This document shows positions 19,801 to 28,765 of a stretch of 47,500 nt of DNA, piece after piece (positions within the stretch are counted from its first letter, which is position 1; the number at the start of each line of letters is the position of its first letter). This stretch comes from Prorocentrum cordatum (Eukaryota > Sar > Dinophyceae > Prorocentrales > Prorocentraceae), in NCBI GenBank assembly GCA_963575745.1, contig CAUYUJ010004758.1, forward strand, positions 250,001 to 297,500, in the 5' to 3' direction. Made by a program: the position numbers and the translations under genes. A model generated the notes under the pieces. The model was not told the origin of the DNA, made no database searches, and saw nothing but the letters and a program-made list of their open reading frames with translations.

Positions 19801-21598
19801 GGCCAACCTGCTCCACCACGTGCTGCGGCCAGAACGACTGCGCCATGCCCCAGCCGCTCTCGCTCGCGTCGGTCTGGAGCACGCAGCAGTTCCATGGCCG
19901 CCACCAGTCCTGAACCATCAGGGTGAGCAGCCCGCGGAACATCTTGATCTCCTTCACGACTTCTGCCCACAGCCGGGCGGGCTCCAGGTAGTGCCGCTGG
20001 ATGAAGCGGTACGAGGCGTGCCAGCAACTCAGAGACCCTCGGAGGGCCAGCCCGCAGAAGGTGCAGTGGCCCAGCACCACCTCCAAGGCGCGCCCTGTCG
20101 CTCGGCCGCGGGCTAGCAGGCCCCCCAGTCCCAGGTACACCTTCCAGAACCGTCCGTCGCTCACGCCCGACCTCATCAGCTCGAGGTCAAGCTTGGTCCC
20201 GAGCGCCTCGCACGCGCCCGAGCCCACCGAGCTCTTGTGCAAGTCAAGGCCGACCCCCTCGAAGAGACCAGTCCAGCTCTCGAGGGCGCTCTTGGCGAGG
20301 CCCTCCGAGGGGGCGAGCACCCCCATGTTGTCGACGTACACGTAGGCACCCCCGTGCAGCCCGGGCTCAACCTCCACGACGAGCGGCGGTCCGCGATCAC
20401 TCATCAGGACCCGCTCCGAGACTGCCATGTCTCCCCCTGGCCACGGATCAGACCGGACGACCCTCTCCTCGTTCGCGTCTTGGGCGAGGAAAAGGGACCA
20501 AGAGAATCCCATGGGGAGAGCCCCGATGCAGGGGAAGACGAGGGTGTCGCAGCCCAGCCTCGTCCCCTCCAGCTCGCGCCCCTCCAGGCCCAGGACGTGG
20601 GCCGGGGCGGCGGGCAGCGAGAAGAACTTCGCCAGGCTCACCGGGATGCGCATCCTGTAGAAGCAGTCCTTGACGTCCGTCATGCCCAAGAAGAGCTTGA
20701 AGCCGTTCAGCAGCTCCTTTCCCCGCGCCGAGCCGAAGGCGACGCCCTCTGGGAGCTTCACCTCCACCCTGCCGAACCCCTCGCACGACAGGAGCTGGAC
20801 GCTGGGGGGCACGCCGAACCAAGCGTTCGCCCGGCGCGCATCCACGATCATGCGCATCTTGTCGCTGTCGGCCTTCTTCACGAAGAACAGGCCAGCCTGC
20901 TCTGCGGGAGACAAGGTGGCGAGCAAGAGCCCGCGGGACGAGAGATCCTTCAAAAAGTTGTGGTACATCTTCTTGTTCCGCTTCAGCAGCGGGTCAAAAT
21001 AGGGAGTCGGCAAGCTGTCAAAATCGATCTCCTCGATCGGCCGCCTCATACGCTTTTGATTCTCCTTCAGGTAGGTGCGGCCGGCCTCGCCCACGATATC
21101 GTCCACCTGGAGGCAGCCGACAACCGAAGGGGGCAAGGACGCGCGCTCGCGGACGAAGGAGGCCAGGTTCCTCGGGGAGCCCGACGTGTCGTAGATCGAG
21201 CACCCCTTGAGCAACGCACTGAGCGATGCCTCTTGGGACGGACAGGGGCTGGGAGCTGCGGCTTGGCGCCGAAGAGCTTCGCTGGCCACCCACTGCGCGA
21301 TCCCAGCATGCTTGCCCCCCATGGCGTCCAGGGAGCGCGGCGGGCCCACGTCGTCAGGCTCCCATCCAGCAAGCCAGTTGAGAGAGTCGATCGCGCCGTT
21401 CACCAATTCGTGCTCGCGCCGCCGCCGAGCGCCAGCAATCCGGGCGCGGCTGCCGCCCCTGCTGGCGGGCGGCCTGGCCAGGCGAGGGAGGGGGAAGAGG
21501 TCCCTATCCCCGCTCGCCAGGGCCAGCGGCGCTCGCCGGGCCGATGTGTTAGCCCAGCCGGCAGGGGCCCACTCCGCCGGCTGAGACTGGTCCGTCAT
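16805..21598 (-). CDS. Reverse transcriptase - RNase H - methyltransferase-like polyprotein, 1597 aa
   Basis: ATG at 21598 overlaps the gag-like stop as ATGA. RT motifs are RMIVDARRANAW (residues ~249-260), MTDVKDCFYRM (A, 306-316), ALPMGFSW (B, 360-367) and YVYVDNMG (C, 419-426). The second catalytic Asp of motif C is Asn, a variant I would expect in DIRS-like RTs. RNase H residues are D577 (LQTDASES), E690, D717 (LFLSDNMS) and D766. After about residue 835 the frame passes through ~475 codons of Gly/Ala/Arg-rich sequence that overlap the tyrosine-recombinase gene in another frame. It then regains domain character at residue 1341 with DLFAGCRAVSRAAEAEG (SAM-binding motif I), APPCQTFS (motif IV, candidate catalytic Cys 1401) and ILEHPLTSRLW. 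These are closer to cytosine-5 methyltransferases than to the Dam-type DPPY domain of classical DIRS elements. Whether the middle part is really translated is open. Confidence 0.85.
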   Translation of the reverse strand: MTDQSQPAEWAPAGWANTSARRAPLALASGDRDLFPLPRLARPPASRGGSRARIAGARRRREHELVNGAIDSLNWLAGWEPDDVGPPRSLDAMGGKHAGIAQWVASEALRRQAAAPSPCPSQEASLSALLKGCSIYDTSGSPRNLASFVRERASLPPSVVGCLQVDDIVGEAGRTYLKENQKRMRRPIEEIDFDSLPTPYFDPLLKRNKKMYHNFLKDLSSRGLLLATLSPAEQAGLFFVKKADSDKMRMIVDARRANAWFGVPPSVQLLSCEGFGRVEVKLPEGVAFGSARGKELLNGFKLFLGMTDVKDCFYRMRIPVSLAKFFSLPAAPAHVLGLEGRELEGTRLGCDTLVFPCIGALPMGFSWSLFLAQDANEERVVRSDPWPGGDMAVSERVLMSDRGPPLVVEVEPGLHGGAYVYVDNMGVLAPSEGLAKSALESWTGLFEGVGLDLHKSSVGSGACEALGTKLDLELMRSGVSDGRFWKVYLGLGGLLARGRATGRALEVVLGHCTFCGLALRGSLSCWHASYRFIQRHYLEPARLWAEVVKEIKMFRGLLTLMVQDWWRPWNCCVLQTDASESGWGMAQSFWPQHVVEQVGRLPERARFRSALGRPARESALAAANLARDSSGALCSFEDMKNPDSLASDPLSSWELDPGFAEVPWQWLRKGAWETVRSGVWRFAEDILILEARALVKSIQRLAKTAHGVCVRQLFLSDNMSVVLSFSRARSSRFSLLVQIRRFYAYAIALGVTPAIRWIPSEFNESDEGSRVFSESDSNILTSLLDEKFQADLNLLTRPPRAVPVKDNTRDPLRSRFGPHHSFLAEIPEAPDLPETAGHGPREGSGAGRAGAAGADAPPAGRRSAAGRTDSCAGRRGSAGGLAPGPERCEGDRQPRGAGPDAGAGAGPLLAFKEEGQPGGTASLGPRREGRERAGPRWRRRGGRRGRQQLQRLRLGGGAAGADSGPNAAAARAEGAPAGEAVRRCYPGGAGRGREPPGDLGGDPGDAGEVPAISRSFLLSCRPEPEGDPGEAGHGDRRAHVQLHDREILAGRAEQLRRPDGRGLGQREPGLRARGRSQAAADLAGAEGLAQADSGQAAEGPCPSCLVRAGLEAGAARTPTPGHLLDDRRIDLWSALDFAGRPAVRPCASVPWCQPALGSVDPPAGAEEAEQAWALRRGLPPGLAVPPGLRRGVRAAGLDDVEGAAVELQLPRGSDAAQGGGRGPRGGPSDIVPDETLGRQHRPGEGLAQSGLGSATRGVDAGKVNAPLRAQQQARQRLCKARPPAARDVRGGREAAGAHPDGPSPQRADVAQVSQLHLGYRGGRSRGRLRRSRLGKGQYLGDLFAGCRAVSRAAEAEGFRARSWDVIYDAEWQDLLSPAVLRAIKSDARAGRLVAAAMAPPCQTFSLAHDRSRPVRSREKPWGFPASELTPADAEAVELGNRLARVALSLFRFFLKLGVPVILEHPLTSRLWHTAEVCDLSHHRHVYLAELDQCQYGARWKKPTRLLCAHVNHEDIIKLTRRCRPKGCICSKTGKPHWQLSGGGPGGLRRTRIASEYPPGLARAMVSTLLASTVEKRACHSHPFSPHPSEHPTWIASG
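17662..19086 (-). CDS. Tyrosine recombinase (integrase of the DIRS-like element)
   Basis: I chose the ATG at 19086 in GCCATGGCC; the frame is open a little further, to 19152. About 474 aa. The N-terminal third is Arg/Ala-rich. A SAM-like core-binding region (VTQATQVRYQRYLDRFYSRAGL) precedes the catalytic domain. There I see Arg 296 in IYGRPSTLL, Arg 397 and His 398 in LYQMRHSGASIDLAKG, Trp 421 in RRGEWTQ, and the candidate nucleophile Tyr 430 in HRYEHSSRL. The first His of the usual HxxR box is Leu here. The enzyme should insert the circular cDNA by site-specific strand exchange, which agrees with the missing target duplication. The gene lies entirely inside the long RT-methyltransferase frame, an overlap also known from DIRS-1. 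Confidence 0.88.
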   Translation of the reverse strand: MAPERARVLAEPVPQARTPPQRAGARRPAARTRALAGAAAQAGSRPDPSGARAIASPGALGRTRVLVPAPFLPSRKRASQAGRHLSALDERDANGLDLAGDAGEDAEGDSSSSGSDSVVEQLGRTRARMRQLRARRAHRRAKLYADAILAAQGEGVSLLETLAVTQATQVRYQRYLDRFYSRAGLSRREILAKPDTEIDELMCNYMTEKYLQGEQSNYGDQTVAAWVSANPDFGRVGGRKLPRTWRALKAWRRLTPGRRRKALALPVWCGLAWRLAQRGHLRLGIFLMIGVSIYGRPSTLLAARRCDLVPPSPGVSRHWALLTHPLERKRPSKRGHFDEGCPLDSPYLQGLDEVFGRLASTTSKEPLWNFSYPEAATRLKEAAEDLGVAPVTLYQMRHSGASIDLAKGWRSLASAQRRGEWTQAKSMHRYEHSSRLGSDYAKLDPRLRATCEEAERQLALILTDRPHNVQMWRK

Positions 21599-23085
21599 GC
21601 CTGCACGGGCGGCGCGAGGGCTCGCGCCCGGGTCTTGTTACCCCGGCCGCCCCCGCCGCCGCCCTTGCCACCCTTGGCCGAGTCATCGGCCCCCTCGCGC
21701 GGTGGAACCCGCGCGCCAGCCGCCCCAGCAGCAACCGCCTCGGCCTTCCTGTCGCCCTGCATCAGCTCGTACTCCTCCTTGGCGCGCCTCGACACGTGAG
21801 ACCGCAAGCCAGGAGCCATCAACTGGTCCACGTCGGTCAGCGGCGAGAGGTACTTCGCGTTCGAGTACGAGGCCGGCCCGCTCTTGTGCGCGTCCACCAG
21901 CAGGTTCAGCCGGAGGGCGGCCACTTCCAAGCAGGCCAGTCCTCCGAGATTGATCTGGTCAAACTCGCCTGCTTCCTCCAGGATGTCGCACAACACTCGG
22001 AGTTCGTGCGCAACTCGATCCGTAGAAGCTATCCCCTTTTCCCTGAGAAAGCGCTCCAGCCATGCGCGCGGGGACCCACTCAAGTTCACCATCATCTTGC
22101 ACGTGTGGAGGCAAGTGCGGTCGGCGGGCAGCCTGTGATGGTCCCACTTCACATCCGAGCTCTCAGCCACCGCCCGCTTGAACTCCTTCCTGCGTTCGCC
22201 CTGCTCGTCCCAGTCGACCCACAGCGTGCGCGCGTCGCCGCTGGCGTCGTCCTTCCCTGCGGCCGACTCGGCGGGCTCCTCCGCGGTCAGCCCCAGCCTC
22301 TCGCCTAGGCGGTCGCCTCCAGACGAGCGAGCCTCGCGCAGCGGAGGGGTCTCAGTCCCGCCGACCGGCTCGGCGGCGCCCATGGCGTCGGGCTCCGCGC
22401 CGAGGTCGAGCAGCAGCTCCTTCGTCCTCTTGGCAGCCCACTCGACGATCTGGCCCTCGTCCACCTGCTCGAGCCTCGCCCAGCGGCCGCAGCTCGGGAG
22501 CAGGCTGAGGGCCCGGCTCCCGTCGCGCAGCGCCCCCACCGGGAGCGGATCCACCACGGTCCCGATGGGCATGCCAGGGAGCGGCTCCGTCAGCACCCAC
22601 GGGCGCGGGGCCACCAGCCACGGGAAGTAGTCGTAGCCGGGGCGCACCGCCCCGTCGGCCAGCACCACTCTCGTCGGCCCCTCCGCCTCGGCCTGCCCAC
22701 GCCTGAGCATAGTGGCCCGACACTCCGCCGCCAGCTCCACAACCTCGTCCAGGCTGGGCCGCGCACGGAACCGATAGAGGCGGCGGCCGTCGGGCGGGTT
22801 CCCCGTCGCCTGGTCCAGCAGCGACCCGCCCGACGGCCCAGTCGCTGCATTCCTCCCGCTCAGGTCCTCCTCCCAGACGTCGCCGTCCGCGGAGAGCACC
22901 CAGTAGGCGTGTCGCCCTCGGACTCGTCGCCTCTGGTCCATGCGGCGGCTGGGCCACAGCACGACCCTCGTGTGGTCCATGGTCTCCCCGGCGTAGGAGA
23001 CCCGGACCAGCGTGCCGACCGCCAAGTCAGCGCACCACTCCCCCTCCGCGGCGAGCGGGGGCAGGGGACGGTGCGCGATCATCAT
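21595..23085 (-). CDS. Gag-like ORF1 of the DIRS-like element, 496 aa
   Basis: Starts at ATG 23085 (a double Met) and its TGA overlaps the next ATG by four bases. No zinc knuckle is present. The N-terminal half has Trp/Tyr/Arg-rich segments (YWVLSADGDVWEEDLSG), and the middle is acidic (residues ~240-285). A helical segment follows (KMMVNLSGSPRAWLERFLREKG … LRVLCDILEEAGEFDQINL), with a basic Gly-rich tail (GGKGGGGGGRGNKTRARA) that could bind RNA. Position and composition suggest the structural gag; no domain can be named. The tight overlap points to coupled translation with RT. Confidence 0.72.
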   Translation of the reverse strand: MMIAHRPLPPLAAEGEWCADLAVGTLVRVSYAGETMDHTRVVLWPSRRMDQRRRVRGRHAYWVLSADGDVWEEDLSGRNAATGPSGGSLLDQATGNPPDGRRLYRFRARPSLDEVVELAAECRATMLRRGQAEAEGPTRVVLADGAVRPGYDYFPWLVAPRPWVLTEPLPGMPIGTVVDPLPVGALRDGSRALSLLPSCGRWARLEQVDEGQIVEWAAKRTKELLLDLGAEPDAMGAAEPVGGTETPPLREARSSGGDRLGERLGLTAEEPAESAAGKDDASGDARTLWVDWDEQGERRKEFKRAVAESSDVKWDHHRLPADRTCLHTCKMMVNLSGSPRAWLERFLREKGIASTDRVAHELRVLCDILEEAGEFDQINLGGLACLEVAALRLNLLVDAHKSGPASYSNAKYLSPLTDVDQLMAPGLRSHVSRRAKEEYELMQGDRKAEAVAAGAAGARVPPREGADDSAKGGKGGGGGGRGNKTRARALAPPVQA

Positions 23086-23470
23086 CTATCTCGGCGTCAG
23101 CAGCACGCCCGCGGCGCGGGGCGGCGCGGCCGAGCCCCAGCCCAGCCGCGATCCCAGCGAGAGTCCCCCAGCACGCCGAGGGTGAGTCGAACTCGCCGGC
23201 TCCCACGATGCCCCCTGCAGACGGGCAGGAGAGGTTGACCAGCGGCGCCGGGCACACTGGAGGAGGGCAGGGCGGTGGCGCGCACGTCAGCGCCGGGCAG
23301 ACCTGCGGCGGGCAGGTCAGGTTCGCCAGCGGGCACGCCAGCGACACTGCCGGGCACGGCGGCACCCCCGAGATGATCGACTGCCGCAGCGCCAGCAGTT
23401 CCAGAGCACGTATCCCAGCGGTCTGGAGGTGACTGATGAGGGCCGCCGGGGGGCCCATCAGGCCTGCTTC
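23086..23470 (-). other. 5' leader of the DIRS-like element
   Basis: GC-rich non-coding stretch between repeat b and the gag-like start, with repeated GCCGGGCA and GGCGGGCAGG phrases at 23245-23350 that may fold. It probably holds the promoter or leader; no specific element is recognised. Confidence 0.5.
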
Positions 23471-23600
23471 AGACCAAAAACAACTTGAGCGGAGATAGGC
23501 AGCAGGGTGTTGGCGAGTGCACACCAGTGACAGGCAGCATATTCTATTTGCCCAACATCACACGTATGGCCCCTCTGCTCAACCCGTTCTAAAACCTCCA
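23471..23600 (-). repeat. Split repeat b, outer copy (130 bp)
   Basis: Identical to 16566-16695 and forms the right boundary of the nested element; copia coding resumes at 23601. Confidence 0.95.
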
Positions 23601-26600
23601 TCCCTCCTACGTGTCCACGGCTTCTCACCGTGCCAGATCGCCCTGGGGAGGAACCCGGAGGTCCCAGCGGACCTGATGCAGGAGGAGCCGAACATCGTCG
23701 CCAACAGCGCCGCCTTACATGACGAGCCGTTCGCCGAGATGGAGAGATGCCGACAAGCTGCGAGGATCGCCGTCCTGGAGTACATGGACAATCGCGCGGC
23801 CAGGGTTGCGCTAGACAGCCGCCCCAGAGTCGTGCAGTCGTTCAAGCCGGGCGATCGCGTGGCAGTGTGGCGCCGAGGTCGGGGCATTCCTGGCAAGAAG
23901 GCTCACGCCCGCTGGCGCGGGTCGGCCGTGATCCTGGGCCCCGTGCGCGGCAATTTCTGGGTCGCCATGCCAGGTGTGGTGATCAAGGCGTCGCCGGAGC
24001 AGCTCCGGCACGCCACCGAGGAGGAGAAGCTGGCCGCCGAGGTCGTCCAGCCCGAGCTCCGAACCCTGGCGAAGGAGTTCATGGACGGCCAGGGTCCGCA
24101 GCGCGGCTTCATGGACATCACCGCGGACGAGCGACCTCCCGGCGCAGCACCTGCTGGCGCGGCTCCGGGCTCGGCGGCGCAGGAGCCGCCGGAGGTGCAG
24201 CCTCCGGCTGCGGCAGAGACGGAGGAGCCACAGGTGCAGCCGAACCCCGATGACCGCGAGGGGGGCGCTGAGGCGGCGCAACCTGCTGAGGTACCTGCTG
24301 CACCACCGTCCGACGAGATGGCCGCCGACACGAAGGTGCACCGCCGTCTGGTGGGCAAGAGGGCGGTCTACCCGGCCGAGGTGCGGCCTCCCAAGGCACC
24401 CAAGGTCGAACCCGAGGAACCGCTGCCAACTCCTCAGGCGAAGATGCCCAGGCTGTCGGAGGACGTCTGCAGCGTGCTGCTGGCGAGCGTGGTGTCCGAC
24501 ACCGTGGAGGACGAGGAGGAGCTGCGCGTGCTGTACGTCAACTCCGAGGACGATGAGGAGCTGGAGGACGCGATGTTGGCAGGCGGGAGGCGTGAGCTCA
24601 ACAGGAAGGACCCGAAAAGGACCAGCCAGGAGGGTTTCGCGAAGATCAACGCCGGCATCGGCAAGGAGGTGGACAACCTGTTCAACAAGAAGCAGGCGCT
24701 GGCGCCTGCGTCTCGGGTCGAGTCGGATGAGATCCGACGGAACAGTCCAGGGCGCATCGTCGGCAGCCGGATGATCCTGACGAGCAAGATCGACGATTCT
24801 GAGACGGAGGTGGTCAAGGCGCGCCTGTGCAGTCAGGGCTACGTGGACCACGACCTGATGCAGCTCGTGCGCGAGAACAAGACCTCCGCCCCGACTCTCT
24901 CACAGAACGGGAAGGTCGTGGCCTACCAGCTGTTGGCTTCGCACGGCTTCCAGGTTCAGATCGGGGACGTTGAGGGGGCCTTCCTCGAGGCGGACCCCAT
25001 CAAGCGCAAGAATGGGGACCTGTACCTCAAGCAGCCGCGCGGAGGCCTTCCCGGTCTGCACCCCGACCAGCTGCTGAAAGTCATCAGGCCGATCTACGGC
25101 TTCAACGACGCCCCGGCTCAGTGGTGGGGCAAATTCAGGGACACCTTCCTGGACTGGAAGCCGAGCGACGGGTGCGAGGGCTGGCGTCAGTCCAAGCTCG
25201 ACCCGTGCCTGTTTTTCCTGTTCGAGGGCCGGCGCCTGCAGGGACTGATATCGACGCACGTCGATGACATACTGACTGGAGGAAAAAGGAAAAAGTACAA
25301 CACCTTCATCAGATTTCTGCGCACGAGGTTCCCTTTCCCCAAGTGGAAGGTCAACGAGGGGAAGTTCTGTGGGTCCTATCTTGTCCAGAATCCCGTGACT
25401 ATGGAGATAACCGTGTCTCAGAAGGAGTTCGCCGAGTCGATGAAGCCCGCTGGTGCGAGACCCCGAGCGCCCCCGGAGACCCCGGCGACCGAGAGGGAAA
25501 TCGCGAACTTCCGCGCGATGCTCGGTAGCGGCAACTGGTTAGCTCGAGAATCTAGGCCAGATCTAGCAGTCCAGGTTTCGATGAGCCAGCAGTGCATGCC
25601 CAGGCCGACGGTGGGGGAGGTGAGACACGGGAACACGATGATGAGGAGGGCAAAACAATTTTCGAACCTGTCCTGGAAGATCAAACCGATTCCGATCGAA
25701 CGTCTCCGGGTCATCATGCACGCCGACGCCTCGAACCAGAACGCCTCGAAATCCGGGACCCAGGCAGGTTACGTCATCGCCGCGACCGACGAGAACATGA
25801 TCCGAAACGAGCTGAGCCCCTGGAGCCCGCTGGTCTGGAAAAGCTATCGCCTTCGTCGAGTGACATCGTCGACTCTCGCCGCGGAGACTCAGGCCCAGAT
25901 GGACGGCCTAGGTCACCTCGAGTGGATCTCTTGCCTGCTCCTCGAGGGCAGCGATGGGGAGTTCTGCCTGCGTCGTCGATCTGAGTTTCTTCCGAAGTTG
26001 GCTCCCATTGCGGCCACGGACTGTAAGTCGTTGTACGATCACATCGTCGGCTGTGGGAGTGCGGGGTCATGCTCGGACAAGCGGGTGGCGGTCGATCTAG
26101 TCATCACTAAGGAGAGCGTGAAACGTCTAGGTGTGAGCTATCGGTGGGTACCCTCAGCCCTTCAGCTAGCAGACATATTGACTAAAGACAAAGCCGAGCC
26201 AGCCGACATGTTGAGAGCCACGATGACGAGCGGAAGATATCAGCTAGCCGACGAGCCAGCAGTCATGGCAGCAGCAGCCCAAGAGCGTGTCCGTCGTCAG
26301 CTTCTTTCGGCTAGTAGCAGGAAGGAGCGGCCCGGTCGCCAGCCGACGCCACCGACGCCCGGCCATGGTCAAATTCGAGAGTTGCATGACGGAGGACGGA
26401 GTCCGGAGCCTGTTCGAGAGCATCCAGGCGGAGCCAGTCCGCCACTCGGGGACGACGTGCAAGGTCGTGACCAACATGCAGATCCTAGGGGATCCAGACA
26501 GCCGCCAGCATCGAAATCGTGTGACGTTGACGTGGAGCAAGGGGACTGGAAACATCGCCATCAGAACGGCGGCCATCATCGAGGACACGGCGCTGCTGTA

Positions 26601-26885
26601 CATGCAGAACCTGGACAGCGCCTACCTCGCGGTGCTGGACGGCAAGGACCCGGAGGTGCTCGAGGGCATGGAGTCCGTCATGGAGAGCCTACGCGTGCCG
26701 GCGCAGCACTCGTACGAGGGCGCGCCAGGTCAGTCAGATTCGGACGCGTGGAGCGTCATTACTACGAGACTACCCGAGGACCAGGAGTTCGTCCAGGCGA
26801 TCGAGAACCTGTGCGAGTGGGGGAACCAGGAGCTGGCGGACTACGACGACCAGCGCCTGAGGTTCATCAAGATGATGATCCGTGA
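23601..26885 (+). pseudogene. pol: Copia pol, 3' part: integrase C-terminus, RT and RNase H
   Basis: Resumes exactly in register with the part before 16441 (S-L-L-R-V-H-GFSP). The integrase C-terminal region with GFSPCQIALGRNP and a basic tail is followed by a Pro/Ala/Glu-rich linker. The copia-type RT (RVT_2) has GDVEGAFLEA (first catalytic Asp at 24966), GFNDAPAQWW and THVDDIL (Asp codons at 25263 and 25266). RNase H has HADASNQNAS (about 25721-25750), SSTLAAETQAQ and DCKSLYDH, ending near LADILTKD at 26167-26190. The frame then stays open to 26885, but past about 26330 it looks like the shadow of a second ORF. The RT and RNase H catalytic residues appear intact; the break is only the insertion and the upstream TGA. 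Confidence 0.9.
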
Positions 26886-27030
26886 GTTCAAGGCGTCCCG
26901 TGACTTTCTTCTCACGACGGTCGACGAGGGCATGGAGGACGGGGAGGCCGAGCAGCCGCCGCCGATCGCTGCCACTCCCTCCTCGTCTCCTCCGGGCTCG
27001 AGGAGCCGGGTGCCGCCTCGGGCGACGTGA
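26365..27030 (+). CDS. Extra 3' ORF of the copia element, 221 aa
   Basis: ATG at 26365 (MVKFESCMTEDGVRSLFES), in a different frame from pol, ending 66 bp before the 3' LTR. Residue use is balanced and helical segments are visible (VLEGMESVMESLRV; DQEFVQAIENLCEWGNQELADYDDQRLRFIK, described here in two parts). It ends in a Pro/Ser-rich tail. There is no signal peptide or membrane segment, so it is unlike retroviral env. Sirevirus-type copia elements carry extra ORFs at this position, but I recognise no homology. It could be expressed from a spliced or subgenomic RNA. Function unknown. Confidence 0.55.
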   Translation: MVKFESCMTEDGVRSLFESIQAEPVRHSGTTCKVVTNMQILGDPDSRQHRNRVTLTWSKGTGNIAIRTAAIIEDTALLYMQNLDSAYLAVLDGKDPEVLEGMESVMESLRVPAQHSYEGAPGQSDSDAWSVITTRLPEDQEFVQAIENLCEWGNQELADYDDQRLRFIKMMIREFKASRDFLLTTVDEGMEDGEAEQPPPIAATPSSSPPGSRSRVPPRAT

Positions 27031-27096
27031 GCGTGAGGGCTTTGCGGCCAGACTGTCGTGCAGCCTCAATGACGCACAATTTTTGTTTTTAGTCAG

Positions 27097-27233
27097 TGCT
27101 GATCTCAGGACCCGGGGAGGCCTTGGTATGTCTGTTTCAGTTGTGCACGTGCGTGTTGATGCTGCAGCATTTTGGCTTGCCACAGGTGTGGAAAAGAGGG
27201 TGCAGGCGCTCCCTCCTCGAAGCCCAATCTGCA
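27097..27233 (+). repeat. 3' LTR of the copia element
   Basis: 137 bp with TG…CA ends; it matches 12895-13031 with two mismatches. The preceding bases (TTTTTGTTTTTAGTCAG) are not a polypurine tract. Confidence 0.95.
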
Positions 27234-27575
27234 CCTCCTTTTCCTCCTTCCTCCTCCTCCTCCTCCTCCTCCGCCTCCTCCTCCCCACCTCTTTTCCCTC
27301 CTCCTCCTCTCCCTCCTCCTCCAACTCCTCCCCTTCCTCCTCCTCCTCCTCCCCTCCTCCTCCTCCTCCCTCCTCCGCTCCTCCTCGCTCCTCCTCCTCC
27401 TCCGCCTCTCCTCGCTCCTCTCTCCTCTCCTCCTCTCCTCCTCCTCCTCCTCCTCCTCCTCCCGCCTCATCCTCCTCCTCCTCCGCCTCCTCCTCTCCTC
27501 CACTCCCCCTCCTCCTCCTCCTCCTCCTCCTTCTTTTCTCCTCCTCCTCCTCCTCCTCCTTCTCTCCTCCTCCTC

Positions 27576-27607
<32 letters not shown>

Positions 27608-27747
27608 GCATCATCAGCAGCATCAGCATCAGCATCAGCATCGCATATCATCCATCACCACCATCACATCATCATCATCATCATCATCAATCATCATCAG
27701 CATCATCATCATCATCATCATCACATCATATCAACAGCATCAACATC

Positions 27748-27788
<41 letters not shown>

Positions 27789-28079
27789 GCACATCATCAT
27801 CATCATCATCATCGTCATCGTCATCGTCATCATCATCAGCATCATCATCATCAGCATCAGCATCATCATCATCATCATCATCATCTTCCTCCTCCTCCTC
27901 CTCGTCCTCCCCCTCCTCCTCGTCCTCCTCCTCCTCGCCATCTCCCTCCTCCTCCTCCTCGTCCTCCTCCTCCTTCCCGCCATCCTCCTCCTCCCGCTCC
28001 TTCTTTTCTCCTCCTCCTCCTCCTCATCATCATCATCATCAGCATCAGCATCATCATCATCAACAGCATCAACATCAAT

Positions 28080-28146
<67 letters not shown>

Positions 28147-28209
28147 GCATCATCATCATCACCATCATCACATCATCACCATCATCATCATCCATCATCA
28201 TCACCATCA

Positions 28210-28300
<91 letters not shown>

Positions 28301-28765
28301 TTCATCATCATCATCATCATCGTCATTATCATCAGCATTGTCATCAACATCAGCATTATCTTCATCAGCATCATCATCATCATCATCATCATCAGCAGCA
28401 GCATCATCACCATCATCATCATCATCAGCAGCAGCAGCAGCATCAGCATCCTCCTCCTCCTCTCTCCCCCTCCTTCCTCCTCCATCATCCTCCTCTCCTC
28501 CTCCTCCCTCCTCTCTCCTCCTCCCCCCTCCCCCACCCCCTCCTCCTCCTTCCTCCTCCTCGTCCTCCTCCTCCTCCTCCTCCGCCTCCTCCTCGTCCTC
28601 GTCCTCGTCCTCCTCTTCCTCCAACTCCTCCTCCTCCTCCGCCTCCTCCTCCTCCTCATCCTCCTCCTCCTCCCCATCTCTCTTGCCCTCGCTCTCGCAC
28701 TCTCTCTCGCTCTTTCTCTCTGTCTCTCTTTATCATTCTCTCTCTCTCTCTCTGTCTCCCTCTCC
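27234..28765. repeat. Giant TCC / ATC trinucleotide microsatellite with (CT)n end
   Basis: TCC triplets dominate 27234-27575, ATC triplets 27575-27890, TCC 27890-28025, ATC with CAG-type interruptions 28025-28450, and TCC again 28450-28675. CT-rich sequence then runs to about 28765. Long plus frames read as poly-Ser, poly-Ile or poly-His and are artefacts. Confidence 0.97.

Larger units (their letters stand above)
16441..23600 (-). mobile_element. DIRS/PAT-like tyrosine-recombinase retrotransposon, nested and complete
   Basis: Read on the minus strand, the layout is repeat b, then gag-like ORF, RT-RNase H (with methyltransferase) and tyrosine recombinase, then repeat a, repeat b, a 19-bp G-rich spacer and repeat a. 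This is the split-direct-repeat order A1-ORFs-B1-A2-B2 known from PAT and Ngaro elements. All repeat copies are identical by eye, so the insertion is young. No LTRs and no target duplication are seen, as expected when a tyrosine recombinase inserts a circular intermediate. The 7160-bp insert lies between AAC (16440) and TCC (23601) of the copia integrase; taking it out restores that frame exactly. A methyltransferase module favours the DIRS/PAT side over Ngaro. All four coding regions look intact, so it may be active. Confidence 0.92.
12895..27233 (+). mobile_element. Ty1/copia LTR retrotransposon, split by a nested element
   Basis: Bounded by 137-bp direct repeats that start TG and end CA and differ at only two positions. 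Both sides carry CCTCC (12890-12894 and 27234-27238) as a 5-bp target duplication, although the target is a CCT microsatellite, which weakens that point. The order gag - protease - integrase - RT - RNase H, with integrase before RT, is diagnostic of Ty1/copia. The 14.3-kb span includes a 7160-bp DIRS/PAT-like insert (16441-23600); without it the element is about 7.2 kb. It cannot be autonomous now: integrase is split, a TGA interrupts pol at 15019, and a PPR sits where a catalytic PPC would be expected. The near-identical LTRs indicate a recent insertion. No clear polypurine tract precedes the 3' LTR. Confidence 0.93.

Noticed and set aside
23517-23600. Start of the downstream copia frame at 23517
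   Set aside because: That stretch belongs to repeat b of the nested element; copia coding resumes only at 23601.
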